Origin: Pelethousia sp034933245
Lineage (GTDB): Bacteria > Bacillota > Clostridia > Christensenellales > CAG-138
Assembly: GCA_034933245.1 (NCBI GenBank)
Contig: JAYFNX010000011.1
Coordinates: 1-64,000 of the forward strand
Length of the DNA stretch: 64,000 nucleotides
Reading direction: 5' to 3'
The position numbers and the translations under genes were made by a program. The number at the start of each line of letters is the position of its first letter. Position 1 is the stretch's first letter. Of this stretch, positions 1 through 8,831 are shown piece after piece. The notes below the pieces were generated by a model. It ran no database searches and was not told where the DNA came from. It saw only the letters and a list, made by a program, of their open reading frames with translations.

Positions 1-50
1 GCCCCCGCGCCTGGTTTTATACGAGAACAGACCGGTTTGTACAATTGCGA

Positions 51-974
51 TTAATCTTCCGTTTCGGAAGGCCAATTTGCCGGGATACGCTTGCTCTTGG
101 GCACACCGTCATCAATGATGACTTTGACAGGCGGTTCCAAAAGAAGGCTCGGGTTATTGAGAAGACGGCGCAGGTGCTTCATGGCGCTGGCATAATACTG
201 ACCGTCGCAAATTCGCTCGTCCGTAACGAACTTGAGGCCGATAAAACGCTTTTCCAGATGCTCGCCTTCCCGGGTGCTTAAGCGCACCTTATGCTTGTTG
301 CCCATAGCTACGAACATAGAGCAGGTGCCGAATTCATATAGATGGTGATAAATGGGGCCGATGCCCAGAGAACCCACATTGGTGAGGAACGCGCTGCAAT
401 GGAAGGGACTTGCGCCGTTGATCTTTTTGGGCAGCCAACCCACGCTGTCCAACCGGAAAAGGGTCCAGATGGCAAACCGCATGACCCAGGCGGGTATATA
501 ACCGAAGAAACGGGCAATGGCATCCATGCTGTTCTTCGCTTCATCCATGATGTTCACATTGACCAACGCATTTACTTTATCCACCACGTCCTGAAGGGTA
601 TCTTCGGGCTCAAAATCCGGCTTAATCATGGTCTCCTCATTGGAAAGTTTGCGCTTAATCATGAGGGATATATTGATATGGTTCCGGGCGTATATCTTAT
701 TCCATACGACAAAGCGGTTAAGATAAGGCCTTTCCGCCATCATACGAACCATGGCGGCCATGAGCACGTGCATGAAGGAAAGATCCGGCATATCCGCCCG
801 ATGTTCACGAATAAAATTCTCCACAGGCTCCAGCGGCATGTTTTCCTCGAAGAGATTTTGGGAATCCATGCGGGTACGCATGATGAAGGGAATTACATTA
901 TATACGGCATCCACATTACGCACACGCCAGCCATCATATCGATCGAACAAGCCGCGCTTATAATATTGCTTCAT
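51..974 (-). CDS. Stand-alone E2-fold acyltransferase homologue with altered catalytic motif
   Basis: 307 residues. The C-terminal half resembles the catalytic domain of 2-oxoacid dehydrogenase E2 / chloramphenicol acetyltransferase folds: a stretch FLTNVGSLGIGPIYHHL corresponds to the E2 'NxGxxG' strand, and DERICDG (residues 252-258) sits where E2 enzymes have HxxxDG. Lipoyl and subunit-binding domains are absent, so it is not a normal E2 subunit. The catalytic His is Glu253 here while the Asp-Gly pair is kept, so classical acyl transfer from CoA is doubtful. The ATG at 974 is preceded by GGAGG at optimal distance; an in-frame TTG upstream lies inside that ribosome site. No E1/E3 genes are nearby and it is transcribed away from thrC. 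Fold assignment fairly sure, function unknown. Confidence 0.7.
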   Translation of the reverse strand: MKQYYKRGLFDRYDGWRVRNVDAVYNVIPFIMRTRMDSQNLFEENMPLEPVENFIREHRADMPDLSFMHVLMAAMVRMMAERPYLNRFVVWNKIYARNHINISLMIKRKLSNEETMIKPDFEPEDTLQDVVDKVNALVNVNIMDEAKNSMDAIARFFGYIPAWVMRFAIWTLFRLDSVGWLPKKINGASPFHCSAFLTNVGSLGIGPIYHHLYEFGTCSMFVAMGNKHKVRLSTREGEHLEKRFIGLKFVTDERICDGQYYASAMKHLRRLLNNPSLLLEPPVKVIIDDGVPKSKRIPANWPSETED

Positions 975-1102
975 AAATACCTCCAGGCGTTTCAACCTTC
1001 CTTGTTATTCTAGCATGTTTCCATATAATGTACAATGTAAAACAATATGGCGCAGGGGTAATCATTTCTTACAGTTTCCCTGAAATTTTTCCGCAAGATA
1101 TC

Positions 1103-1131
1103 TGTACAAATTCATGCGGATATAGTATGAT
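1103..1131 (+). promoter_or_regulatory. Probable sigma-A promoter of thrC
   Basis: TGTACA at 1103-1108 and TATGAT at 1126-1131 with a 17-base spacer, about 60 bases before the thrC start. The -35 is weak and the -10 good. Confidence 0.5.
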
Positions 1132-1190
1132 GGTACCATCAGAAACAAAAAGTTTTTGTCCACTGCTAATTATTTGTAAGAGGTTTTAAC

Positions 1191-2423
1191 ATGCAACATA
1201 TTCTTGGTTATAAGTGTACCCTTTGCGGTGCGGAATTTCCGTATACGGAACGTATGACATGCCCTCGCTGTGGCGAAAAGGGCATTCTGGATATCATCTT
1301 TGACTATACATACATTAAAAAGCACTTGCTTTCCAGAGAAAGCCTGGCGGAATGCCGCGACAACAGCATGTGGCGCTATAAAGCGCTGATGCCGCTAAAA
1401 GATCGCGACTTTTCGCCGTTTTTGCGCGTGGGCTGGACGCCGCTGTATCCTTCCCGCAGCCTGGTGAAGGAACTGGGACTGAAGGCTTTATATATTAAAG
1501 ATGACGGCTTGAACCCCACGGCTTCCCTTAAGGACAGAGCTAGCGGCGTGGCCGTAGCCAAGGCCGTGGAGCTCGGCTATGACACCATCGCCTGCTCATC
1601 CACGGGCAATGCAGCATCCTCCTGCGCAGGCAACGCGGCCCGCATGGGTGTGAAAACGGTGATCTTTGTTCCCAGCCGCGCACCGGAAGGCAAAGTAGCG
1701 CAACTGATGATTTTCGGCGCAAAGGTGGTTTCGGTGCAGGGAGACTATAAAGCCACGTTTGATTTGAGCAAGGCCGCAATTGATAAATACGGCTGGTATA
1801 ACCGCAACGCGGGCATTAACCCTATCCTCACCGAGGGTAAAAAAACCGTGGCGCTGGAAATCGCCGAGCAACTGGCATGGGAACCCACGGACTGGGTCGC
1901 GTGCTCCGTGGGCGATGGATGCACCATTGGCGGCGTATATAACGGCTTCCACGACCTGTATGAGATGGGCTTTATTGAGCGAATCCCCAAAATTTTGGGC
2001 GTGCAGTCCACCGGATGCTGTCCCTTTGTGGATGCGGCCCGGGAAGGACGGGATTTGGTGCCGGCAGAGGAGAACACCCTGGCGGATTCCATTGCCGTAG
2101 GTGTGCCGCGCAACCCCAAGAAGGCCCTGCGGGCGGTATCTGCTTCGGACGGCGCTTGGATCGCCGTGAGCGATGCGCAGATTTTGGATACTATGCGGCT
2201 GTTAGGCCGTACGGAGGGCGTATTTGGAGAGCCCGCAGGCGTAACGGCTACAGCGGGTGTGCGCCAGGCCGTAGCGGAGGGGATCATCAAACCGGGCGAA
2301 ACCGTTACCACCATCAGCACAGGCAGCGGGCTTAAGGATGTTAAGAACGCGCTGCGCGCCGCAGGTAAGCCTACCGCTTGCGAGCCGTCCTTGGAAGCCC
2401 TGGAGAAAAGCGGGATTCTATAA
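1191..2423 (+). CDS. thrC: Threonine synthase
   Basis: Converts O-phospho-L-homoserine to threonine with PLP. 410 residues, usual for the single-domain bacterial/archaeal type. An N-terminal zinc ribbon (Cys9, Cys12, Cys24, Cys27) precedes the fold-type II catalytic domain. The PLP-binding lysine is Lys114 in NPTASLKDRASG, and the phosphate-binding SSTGNAASS loop follows. Other threonine pathway genes (hom, thrB) are not adjacent. The start has an AGAGG-like ribosome site. Downstream there is no clear T-run terminator before the promoter of the next gene. Confidence 0.93.
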   Translation: MQHILGYKCTLCGAEFPYTERMTCPRCGEKGILDIIFDYTYIKKHLLSRESLAECRDNSMWRYKALMPLKDRDFSPFLRVGWTPLYPSRSLVKELGLKALYIKDDGLNPTASLKDRASGVAVAKAVELGYDTIACSSTGNAASSCAGNAARMGVKTVIFVPSRAPEGKVAQLMIFGAKVVSVQGDYKATFDLSKAAIDKYGWYNRNAGINPILTEGKKTVALEIAEQLAWEPTDWVACSVGDGCTIGGVYNGFHDLYEMGFIERIPKILGVQSTGCCPFVDAAREGRDLVPAEENTLADSIAVGVPRNPKKALRAVSASDGAWIAVSDAQILDTMRLLGRTEGVFGEPAGVTATAGVRQAVAEGIIKPGETVTTISTGSGLKDVKNALRAAGKPTACEPSLEALEKSGIL

Positions 2424-2455
2424 TATATTTGCTAAGTATATGCTATCTGCCAGCC

Positions 2456-2484
2456 TTGAAAAAGGCAGGACGTTGTGATACGAT
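2456..2484 (+). promoter_or_regulatory. Probable promoter of the BMP-type ABC operon
   Basis: TTGAAA (2456-2461), 17-base spacer, TACGAT (2479-2484). The -10 lies in TGTGATACGATAG, a 13-base string that also occurs at the -10 region of the PreA-like gene at 28.4 kb. Confidence 0.5.
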
Positions 2485-2601
2485 AGGCTTTGTTCCGCTG
2501 ACGGGTATATTCGAGTCCCCTTCGGCCCTCGGCGGAAAATATGGTTGCTACGCCCGAAGGGTGTAAAAATACAGCAACAAAAATCTAAGGAGGATTACCA
2601 A

Positions 2602-3918
2602 ATGAAGAAGTATCTTGCAATCGCGTTGGCGCTTGTAATGGTTCTGACCATGGTAGCCTGCTCCAGCACGCCCGCCGCAGAGCCTGCTGCTGAGCCTGCC
2701 GCTCCCGCCGAGGCCACAGAGCCCGCTGCCGAGGCCACCGAGCCCGCCGCCGAAGCTGCCCCCGCTGGTTCCGTTGCCCGCGAGGCCCGGGAGCCCATTG
2801 CCGTGGCTGATCTGAAGATTGGCGTTATCCTTGTGCATGACGAGAATTCCGGCTACGATATGGCGCATATCGAAGGCGTCAAAGGCGCTATGGCCAACTT
2901 GGGCATCAAGGAAGACCAGGCGATCTTCAAGTACAACATCCCCGAGGATGAGACCTGCTACGATACCGCCGTGGATCTTGCCGAGCAGGGCTGCCAGATC
3001 ATTCTGTCCGACAGCTATGGTCACCAGTCCCACATGATGGCTGCCGCCGCCGAGTATCCCAATGTCATTTTTGTGGCTTGCACCGGCGATACCGCTGCCA
3101 TGGAGCCCGTAGCAAACGTGGCGAATATCTTCCCCTATACCTTCCAGAGCCGCTATGTATCCGGCGTTGTGGCTGGTATGAAGCTTAAGGAGCTTATGGA
3201 TGCCGGCACCGTGACCGATCCTTACATCGGCTACGTGGGCGCTTATCCCTATGCGGAAGTGGTTTCCGGCTATACCGCGTTCTTCCTCGGCATCCAAAGC
3301 ATCGTGCCCGAGGCTCATATGGACGTGCAGTATACCAACTCTTGGTATGATCCGGTTGCCGAAGGCGAAGCCGCCAATGCTCTGATGAGCAAGGGCTGCG
3401 TCATCATTGGCCAGCATGCTGACTCCACCGGCGCTCCCGCGGCTGTGCAGGCTGCCCAGGATAGCGGAAAAGTCGTTTATAGCGTTGGCTATAATATCGA
3501 CATGCTTTCCGTGGCCCCCAAGGCTGCTTTGACCTCCGCGCAGAACAACTGGGTTGCCCTCTACACCCCCACCCTCAACAACATGATTACCGGCGAAGCC
3601 ATGCCTGCCGATCTCGCGCTGGGCTATGCTGACGATGCGGTCATGATTTCCGCGCTGGGCGAGAGCTGCGCTGAAGGCACTGCCGAGAAGGTAGCCGAAG
3701 TAATCGCTGCCCTCAAGGATGGCTCCCTGGAAGTGTTCAACACCGCTAACTTCACCGTGGGCGGCCAGGCTGTTACGACCTATCTGGCTCTGGATACCGA
3801 TGGCGACTGGGTTGGTGACACCGGCGAAGCGATTGCCGATGGCATCTTCCACGAGTCCACCCTCCGCAGCGCGCCTTACTTTGGCCTGCGCATCGATGGC
3901 ATCACCGAGCTCAACTAA
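2602..3918 (+). CDS. BMP-family substrate-binding lipoprotein of an ABC importer
   Basis: 438 residues. Signal peptide with lipobox ending at Cys20 (TMVAC), so anchored on the outer face of the membrane. Residues about 22-60 form an Ala/Glu/Pro-rich tether. The rest (from about DLKIGVILVHDENSGYD) matches the BmpA/PnrA/Med family, which binds purine nucleosides in studied members. It heads a cluster with a double-domain ATPase and two permeases, the YufN-O-P-Q layout. The ATG at 2602 has AAGGAGG upstream; an upstream in-frame start would add an implausible leader before the signal peptide. Substrate inferred only from family. Confidence 0.88.
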   Translation: MKKYLAIALALVMVLTMVACSSTPAAEPAAEPAAPAEATEPAAEATEPAAEAAPAGSVAREAREPIAVADLKIGVILVHDENSGYDMAHIEGVKGAMANLGIKEDQAIFKYNIPEDETCYDTAVDLAEQGCQIILSDSYGHQSHMMAAAAEYPNVIFVACTGDTAAMEPVANVANIFPYTFQSRYVSGVVAGMKLKELMDAGTVTDPYIGYVGAYPYAEVVSGYTAFFLGIQSIVPEAHMDVQYTNSWYDPVAEGEAANALMSKGCVIIGQHADSTGAPAAVQAAQDSGKVVYSVGYNIDMLSVAPKAALTSAQNNWVALYTPTLNNMITGEAMPADLALGYADDAVMISALGESCAEGTAEKVAEVIAALKDGSLEVFNTANFTVGGQAVTTYLALDTDGDWVGDTGEAIADGIFHESTLRSAPYFGLRIDGITELN

Positions 3919-3931
3919 CATCTAGTCCGAG

Positions 3932-3960
3932 AGAGAGAAGCAGCCTGTCTGCTTCTCTCT
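3932..3960 (+). other. Intercistronic stem-loop after the BMP lipoprotein gene
   Basis: Perfect 12-bp inverted repeat AGAGAGAAGCAG / CTGCTTCTCTCT with loop CCTGT and no T-run. It probably stabilises the 3' end of the binding-protein mRNA or partly terminates, giving more binding protein than transporter. A second hairpin (GCTCCC/GGGAGC) follows near 3990-4015. Confidence 0.65.
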
Positions 3961-4099
3961 TCCTATCACAATCCACGGCCTTCCGGCCGGCTCCCCTTTC
4001 TCACGGCCGGGAGCTTGATATGTTCCTGTAATTCTATTCGGCATCATATTAAAACACAGCTGCGGCCTTCTGGCTGCATGCATAGAAAGGACAATTGTT

Positions 4100-5635
4100 T
4101 TGGAAACCCGAAAAGCAATCCAAATGTGTGGGATTACCAAAACCTTCGGCGAGGTAGTGGCCAACGACTGTGTCTGCCTGGATATTTATTCAGGCGAAAT
4201 CTTGGCGCTCCTTGGTGAGAACGGCAGCGGTAAAACGACCCTCATGAATATGCTGTCCGGTATCTATTTGCCGGAATGCGGCCAAATTTGGGTCAACGGC
4301 AACATGCGGACGATCTGCTCGCCCAAAGATGCGTTTGACCTTGGTATCGGTATGATTCATCAACACTTTAAATTGGTGGATGTGCTCACCGCCGTTGAAA
4401 ACATCGTGCTGGGACTCAATGAGAACAAGTTGATTGACCTCAAAAATGTGCGTACCCAGGTAAAAGCAATATGTGACCGGTATGGCTTCATTGTGGAGCC
4501 TGATAAGAAGGTCTATGATATGTCCGTTTCGGAAAAGCAAACCTTGGAAATCGTTAAGGTTTTGTACCGGGGCGCCGACATTCTGATTTTGGACGAACCC
4601 ACGGCCGTGCTTACGCCGCAGGAAACGGCAAAGCTCTTCGCCGTGATGCGAAATATGAAGGCCGATGGCAAATCCATCGTGATTATCACCCATAAGCTCC
4701 ACGAGGTTATGGAGATTTCAGACAGGGTAGCAGTTTTGCGCCGGGGCAAATACATCGGCGATATCGCTACAAAGGATACGGACCCGCAGCAGCTTACAGA
4801 CATGATGGTAGGCCGGGCGGTCTCCCTAAACATCGACAGGCCGGAACCCCAATCCCCCGCGGAGCGCCTGGTGGTGGAGAATCTTACCGTTCTGGATTCG
4901 GATGGGATCAAACGGTTGGACGAAGTTTCCTTTACCGCCTATAGCGGAGAAATTTTGGGCATAGCCGGTATTACCGGAAGCGGCCAGCGAGAACTGCTGG
5001 AGGCCATTGCCGGGCTGCAGCGTATCGAGCCGGGCAGCTCCATTCGTTTCATCCCGCCGGCAGGGCAGGAAGTGGATTTGGTGGGAAAATCCCCATTGGA
5101 TATCTATAAGCTGGGCGTGGGCTTGGCCTTTGTGCCCGAGGACCGTTTCGGCATGGGCTTGGTAGGCTCCATGGATTTGGCGGATAATGTGATGCTTCGA
5201 AGCTATAAGAATGGAAAGTCCGCTTTTACAGATAGAAAAAGCCCCAGGGCTTTGGCTCAGAAGATCGTAGATGATCTGGAGGTGGTAACGCCTAGCCTCA
5301 ACATTCCTTTGCGCCGTCTTTCCGGCGGAAACGTGCAAAAGGTATTGGTGGGCCGGGAGATCGCTGGGAAACCCTCCCTGCTGATGACGGCCTATGCGGT
5401 GCGCGGGCTGGACATTAACACGTCATACACCATCTACCATCTTTTGAATGAGCAAAAGGAGCACGGGGCTTCGGTGATGTTTGTTGGCGAAGATCTGGAC
5501 GTGCTGCTGGAGCTCTGCGACCGGATATTGGTGCTGTGCGCCGGAAAAGTGAGCGGCATTGTGGAGGGTCGTAAGGCCAAAAAGGAAGAGGTCGGCCTGC
5601 TGATGACACACCTTGGAGAGGAGGCAAAGGCATGA
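4100..5635 (+). CDS. ABC importer ATPase, two fused nucleotide-binding domains (nucleoside/BMP type)
   Basis: 511 residues. First domain: Walker A GENGSGKT near residue 39, signature replaced by MSVSEKQ, Walker B ILILDEPTA. Second domain: degenerate Walker A GITGSGQRE lacking the lysine, intact LSGGNVQK signature, and a Walker B region reading LLMTAYAVRGLDI without the usual catalytic acid pair. One competent and one degenerate site is usual for the RbsA/YufO group, though TAYAVRG departs from the common AxPTRG. Start is TTG at 4100 after AGAAAGGA. It overlaps the next gene by 4 bases (ATGA), implying translational coupling. Confidence 0.88.
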   Translation: METRKAIQMCGITKTFGEVVANDCVCLDIYSGEILALLGENGSGKTTLMNMLSGIYLPECGQIWVNGNMRTICSPKDAFDLGIGMIHQHFKLVDVLTAVENIVLGLNENKLIDLKNVRTQVKAICDRYGFIVEPDKKVYDMSVSEKQTLEIVKVLYRGADILILDEPTAVLTPQETAKLFAVMRNMKADGKSIVIITHKLHEVMEISDRVAVLRRGKYIGDIATKDTDPQQLTDMMVGRAVSLNIDRPEPQSPAERLVVENLTVLDSDGIKRLDEVSFTAYSGEILGIAGITGSGQRELLEAIAGLQRIEPGSSIRFIPPAGQEVDLVGKSPLDIYKLGVGLAFVPEDRFGMGLVGSMDLADNVMLRSYKNGKSAFTDRKSPRALAQKIVDDLEVVTPSLNIPLRRLSGGNVQKVLVGREIAGKPSLLMTAYAVRGLDINTSYTIYHLLNEQKEHGASVMFVGEDLDVLLELCDRILVLCAGKVSGIVEGRKAKKEEVGLLMTHLGEEAKA

Positions 5636-6741
5636 AAATAGAACAGAAAGAGCCCTTTGTGCGCGTTTCCAAGCGGGGCGTCGTTCTGCCGCTATGGAAA
5701 TCTTGGGGCATTCGGATTTTGTCATTGGTGGCCGCGCTGATGATCTGCGCCGTTATCATCTATGCGATTGTGAAGATGAACCCCCTGAAGGTTTACGGCG
5801 CCATGCTTGAGGGTGCCTTTGGCACCAACAAGCGCATGTGGGTGACCATCCGCGATATGATGATGCTCCTGTGCATCTCCATTGGCCTTGCGCCTGCGTT
5901 CAAGATGCGCTTTTGGAATATTGGTGCGGAAGGACAGATCCTCATGGGCGGTATCGTTTCCGCAGCCTGCATGGTCTATTTAAGCAAAACCATGCCTACC
6001 CTTCCCATGATGCTTCTCATGCTCGGGCTCAGCATTCTGGCGGGGGGCATCTGGGGATTTATCCCCGGCCTGTTCAAAGCCAAATGGAACACAAATGAGA
6101 CCCTGTTTACGCTCATGATGAACTACATTGCCATCCAAATCACCGCCTATTTTGTGGCGTTGTGGGAAAATCCCATTGGCTCCAACACCGTTGGCGTGAT
6201 CAACGCGAAAACCAAGATCGGGTGGTTCCCGGAGATTTTTGGCCAGGCATATGCTTTAAACGTAATTCTTGTGCTCGCTTTGGCGGTGGGCATGTATGTA
6301 TACCTGCGCTATAGCAAACATGGCTATGAGGTGGCCGTGGTGGGCGAGAGCGAAAATACGGCCCGCTATGCAGCCATCAACGTCCCCAAGGTCATTATGC
6401 GCACCATGTTCGTCTCCGGCGCGCTGTGCGGCATTGCCGGCTTCCTGGCCGTATCGGGCGCGAGCCATACCATATCCACCAGCACGGCGGGAGGCCGCGG
6501 ATTTACGGCCATTATCGTAGCATGGCTGGCCAAGTTCAATTCCTTTGTGATGATCCTCATTTCCGCCCTGTTGGTATTTCTGGACAAGGGCGCCATTGAG
6601 ATCGCCTCGCGATACAATTTGAACAACCACGTTTCCAATATGCTGACGGGCATCATCCTGTTCTTCATTCTGGGAAGCGAGTTCTTCATCAACTATCAGG
6701 TAAAATTGAGAAGCGCCAAGCACAAGGAGGTACAGGCATGA
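5632..6741 (+). CDS. ABC importer inner-membrane permease 1 (YufP type)
   Basis: 369 residues with 9-10 predicted hydrophobic segments; branched-chain/ribose-type permease family (BPD_transp_2). A cytoplasmic EAA-like loop is seen in VVGESENTARYAAINV. The N-terminal cytoplasmic stretch of about 25 residues is basic. It overlaps the ATPase gene and the next permease gene by 4 bases each, so ATPase and both permeases should be made stoichiometrically. It forms a heterodimeric channel with the next gene product. Confidence 0.88.
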   Translation: MKIEQKEPFVRVSKRGVVLPLWKSWGIRILSLVAALMICAVIIYAIVKMNPLKVYGAMLEGAFGTNKRMWVTIRDMMMLLCISIGLAPAFKMRFWNIGAEGQILMGGIVSAACMVYLSKTMPTLPMMLLMLGLSILAGGIWGFIPGLFKAKWNTNETLFTLMMNYIAIQITAYFVALWENPIGSNTVGVINAKTKIGWFPEIFGQAYALNVILVLALAVGMYVYLRYSKHGYEVAVVGESENTARYAAINVPKVIMRTMFVSGALCGIAGFLAVSGASHTISTSTAGGRGFTAIIVAWLAKFNSFVMILISALLVFLDKGAIEIASRYNLNNHVSNMLTGIILFFILGSEFFINYQVKLRSAKHKEVQA

Positions 6742-7721
6742 CCCAGCTTATATCCCTTTTTCAAGCCGGCATCATGTTCGGCACCGTGATTCTCTTCGGA
6801 GCTACAGGCGAGATCCTAGCCGAAAAATCCGGCAACCTCAACCTTGGTGTTCCCGGCATTATGTACTTGGGCGGCATCATGGGTTTGATGGGCGTATTCT
6901 TCTATGAAATGAACAACCCCGAACCCAATAAGATGATTTGCATCCTGATTGCCCTCGCCTGTGCCTTTTTGGCCTCTGTTATGGGCGGGCTTATCTATAG
7001 CGTGCTTACCATCAGCCTGCGGGCCAACCAGAATGTGACGGGCTTAACCCTTACCATTTTTGCCAGCGGGTTCTCGAATTTCTTCGGCGGCTCCCTAAAC
7101 AAACTGGCAGGCGGTGTAGGCCAAATTTCGGTTTCGGTCGCAAGTGCCGCTTTCCGTGCTAGCCTCCCCTTTGCGCAGGATCTTCCTCCGGCCTTAAGCA
7201 TGCTCTTTGGCTATGGCTTTATGGTTTACTTGGCGGTGGTAATGGCATTCGTTCTCAATTGGTTTATCAACCGCACCAGCGTGGGATTGAACCTGCGGGC
7301 TGTGGGCGAAAACCCGGCTACGGCGGATGCGGCTGGCATTAATGTGACCAAATATAAATATCTAGCCACCTGCATCGGGGCGGGTATTTCCGGCCTGGGC
7401 GGTCTCTATTACGTGATGGACTATACTAAGGGCACTTGGGATAGCGATGGCGGCATTGAGCGGTTGGGCTGGCTGGCCGTAGCGCTGGTTATTTTTTCCA
7501 GCTGGAAGCCTAAACGCGGCATTTGGGGCGCATACCTGTTCGGCATGCTCTCTTGGCTCTATTTCTACCTGCCCGGCCTTACACGGCGGTCCATGGAGTT
7601 GTTTAAGATGCTGCCCTATCTGGTTACCGTCATAGTCCTGGTGGTGGTCTCCCTACGCCGCAGCCGGGAGAATCAACCGCCTGCCGGACTAGGCTTGCCG
7701 TACTTCCGCGAAGAAAGATAA
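6738..7721 (+). CDS. ABC importer inner-membrane permease 2 (YufQ type)
   Basis: 327 residues, polytopic, second permease of the BMP-type importer. The coupling-loop motif VGENPATADAAGINVTKYKY is typical of the YufQ/RbsC superfamily. Starts within an ATGA overlap with the first permease. Last gene of the operon; a strong terminator follows 65 bases later. Confidence 0.88.
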   Translation: MTQLISLFQAGIMFGTVILFGATGEILAEKSGNLNLGVPGIMYLGGIMGLMGVFFYEMNNPEPNKMICILIALACAFLASVMGGLIYSVLTISLRANQNVTGLTLTIFASGFSNFFGGSLNKLAGGVGQISVSVASAAFRASLPFAQDLPPALSMLFGYGFMVYLAVVMAFVLNWFINRTSVGLNLRAVGENPATADAAGINVTKYKYLATCIGAGISGLGGLYYVMDYTKGTWDSDGGIERLGWLAVALVIFSSWKPKRGIWGAYLFGMLSWLYFYLPGLTRRSMELFKMLPYLVTVIVLVVVSLRRSRENQPPAGLGLPYFREER

Positions 7722-7785
7722 CGGACCGGAGGTTGTGCGACTCCACAAATAACCATCTCTCTTTTCGCAACCATCTGTAAACATG

Positions 7786-7825
7786 AACCGGCCCGTATAT
7801 GGTAGCATATGCGGGCCGGTTTTTT
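7786..7825 (+). terminator. Rho-independent terminator of the BMP ABC operon
   Basis: 16-bp stem (AACCGGCCCGTATATG / CATATGCGGGCCGGTT, one wobble pair), loop GTAG, followed by a run of T. Confidence 0.92.
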
Positions 7826-7852
7826 ACAACTTTTGCGCCATATATCAGGCTA

Positions 7853-7884
7853 TAAAAAGGGAGCGCCTTATCAAAGCGCTCCTT
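7853..7884 (-). terminator. Rho-independent terminator of serC-serA
   Basis: GGAGCGC/GCGCTCC stem with a 9-base loop. On the minus strand it is followed by CTTTTTAT. Convergent with the preceding terminator. Confidence 0.85.
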
Positions 7885-7908
7885 CTTAATTGGTAAGAGA
7901 CGGGGATG

Positions 7909-8817
7909 TTATTTGCCAAACCCTTGGATGATATCCACAATTTCCGCACCAATGCGTTTCTGAGCCTCCACGGTGGCAGCGCCAATGTGGGGGGTGCAGG
8001 AAACGGCGGGATGGGAATAAAGCGCCTTATTGGTGGCGGGTTCGTCCGCATATACATCCAGGCCGGCGGCACGGATCTTACCGCTGTTCAGCGCATCCAG
8101 CACAGCCGCTTCGTCCACGTTGTTGCCGCGGCTGGTGTTGATGAATACCACGCCATCCTTCATTTTTGCGATGTTGTCCGCGTTGATAAGGGGTTTGCCA
8201 TCAATGGCCGGAGTATGGAGAGAGATAAAATCCGCCTTGGCGAGGAGCTCGTCCATCTCCACATAGTGCATGGTGTCGCACTCCAAACCGTCAAAATGGA
8301 AGATATCGTAGGCGAGAACTTGCATACCGAGACCCTGGGCCATCTTACCCAACGCCTGACCAATGCGACCATAACCGATTACGCCCAGTGTTTTGCCGCC
8401 AATTTCAATGCCCTTGCCGTAAGCCTTCTTCTCCCATTTATCCTCCCGCATGGTATGGCCGGCAATAGAGATATACCGGGCGCAGGAGAACATGTGGGCC
8501 ATAGCCAGTTCGGCTACAGACTCGCTGCTGGCCTTGGGGGTATTCTTTACGGTGATGCCGTTCTTTTCGGCATACTGCACGTCGATATTATCCACACCTA
8601 CGCCACCGCGAATGATAAGCTTCAGCTTGCCACCCTTGGCTTCATCAATGTGCTTGGCGCGCACCTTGGTGGCGGAACGCACCACGCATACGTCGAATTC
8701 ACGAAGGGCAGCGCCCAGCGCATCGGGCTCGAAGAACTTTTCTACAACATCATGACCATTGGCTTTAAGTTGGGCTAGGGCGCTTTTATCCATACCGTCG
8801 GTTACGAGAATACGCAT
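7909..8817 (-). CDS. serA: D-3-phosphoglycerate dehydrogenase, short form
   Basis: Oxidises 3-phosphoglycerate with NAD to 3-phosphohydroxypyruvate, the first serine-specific step. 302 residues: the D-2-hydroxyacid dehydrogenase core only, without the C-terminal ACT/ASB regulatory domains, so serine feedback through ACT is not expected. The NAD loop GYGRIG is at residues 148-153; the catalytic Arg lies in NTSRGNN and the His in TPHIGAAT. It lies 14 bases after serC, whose product uses its product, which supports phosphoglycerate dehydrogenase over other hydroxyacid dehydrogenases. Confidence 0.92.
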   Translation of the reverse strand: MRILVTDGMDKSALAQLKANGHDVVEKFFEPDALGAALREFDVCVVRSATKVRAKHIDEAKGGKLKLIIRGGVGVDNIDVQYAEKNGITVKNTPKASSESVAELAMAHMFSCARYISIAGHTMREDKWEKKAYGKGIEIGGKTLGVIGYGRIGQALGKMAQGLGMQVLAYDIFHFDGLECDTMHYVEMDELLAKADFISLHTPAIDGKPLINADNIAKMKDGVVFINTSRGNNVDEAAVLDALNSGKIRAAGLDVYADEPATNKALYSHPAVSCTPHIGAATVEAQKRIGAEIVDIIQGFGK

Positions 8818-8831
8818 TCGTTTGAACCTCC

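Noticed and set aside
2500..2530. tRNA-like T-arm string TTCGAGTCC upstream of the BMP gene
   Set aside because: No acceptor, D or anticodon stems can be formed around it.
2548..3921. Open frame of 457 codons antisense to the BMP lipoprotein gene
   Set aside because: It mirrors the sense gene over its full length, has no ribosome site or recognisable domain, and results from GC-biased third positions in the sense codons.
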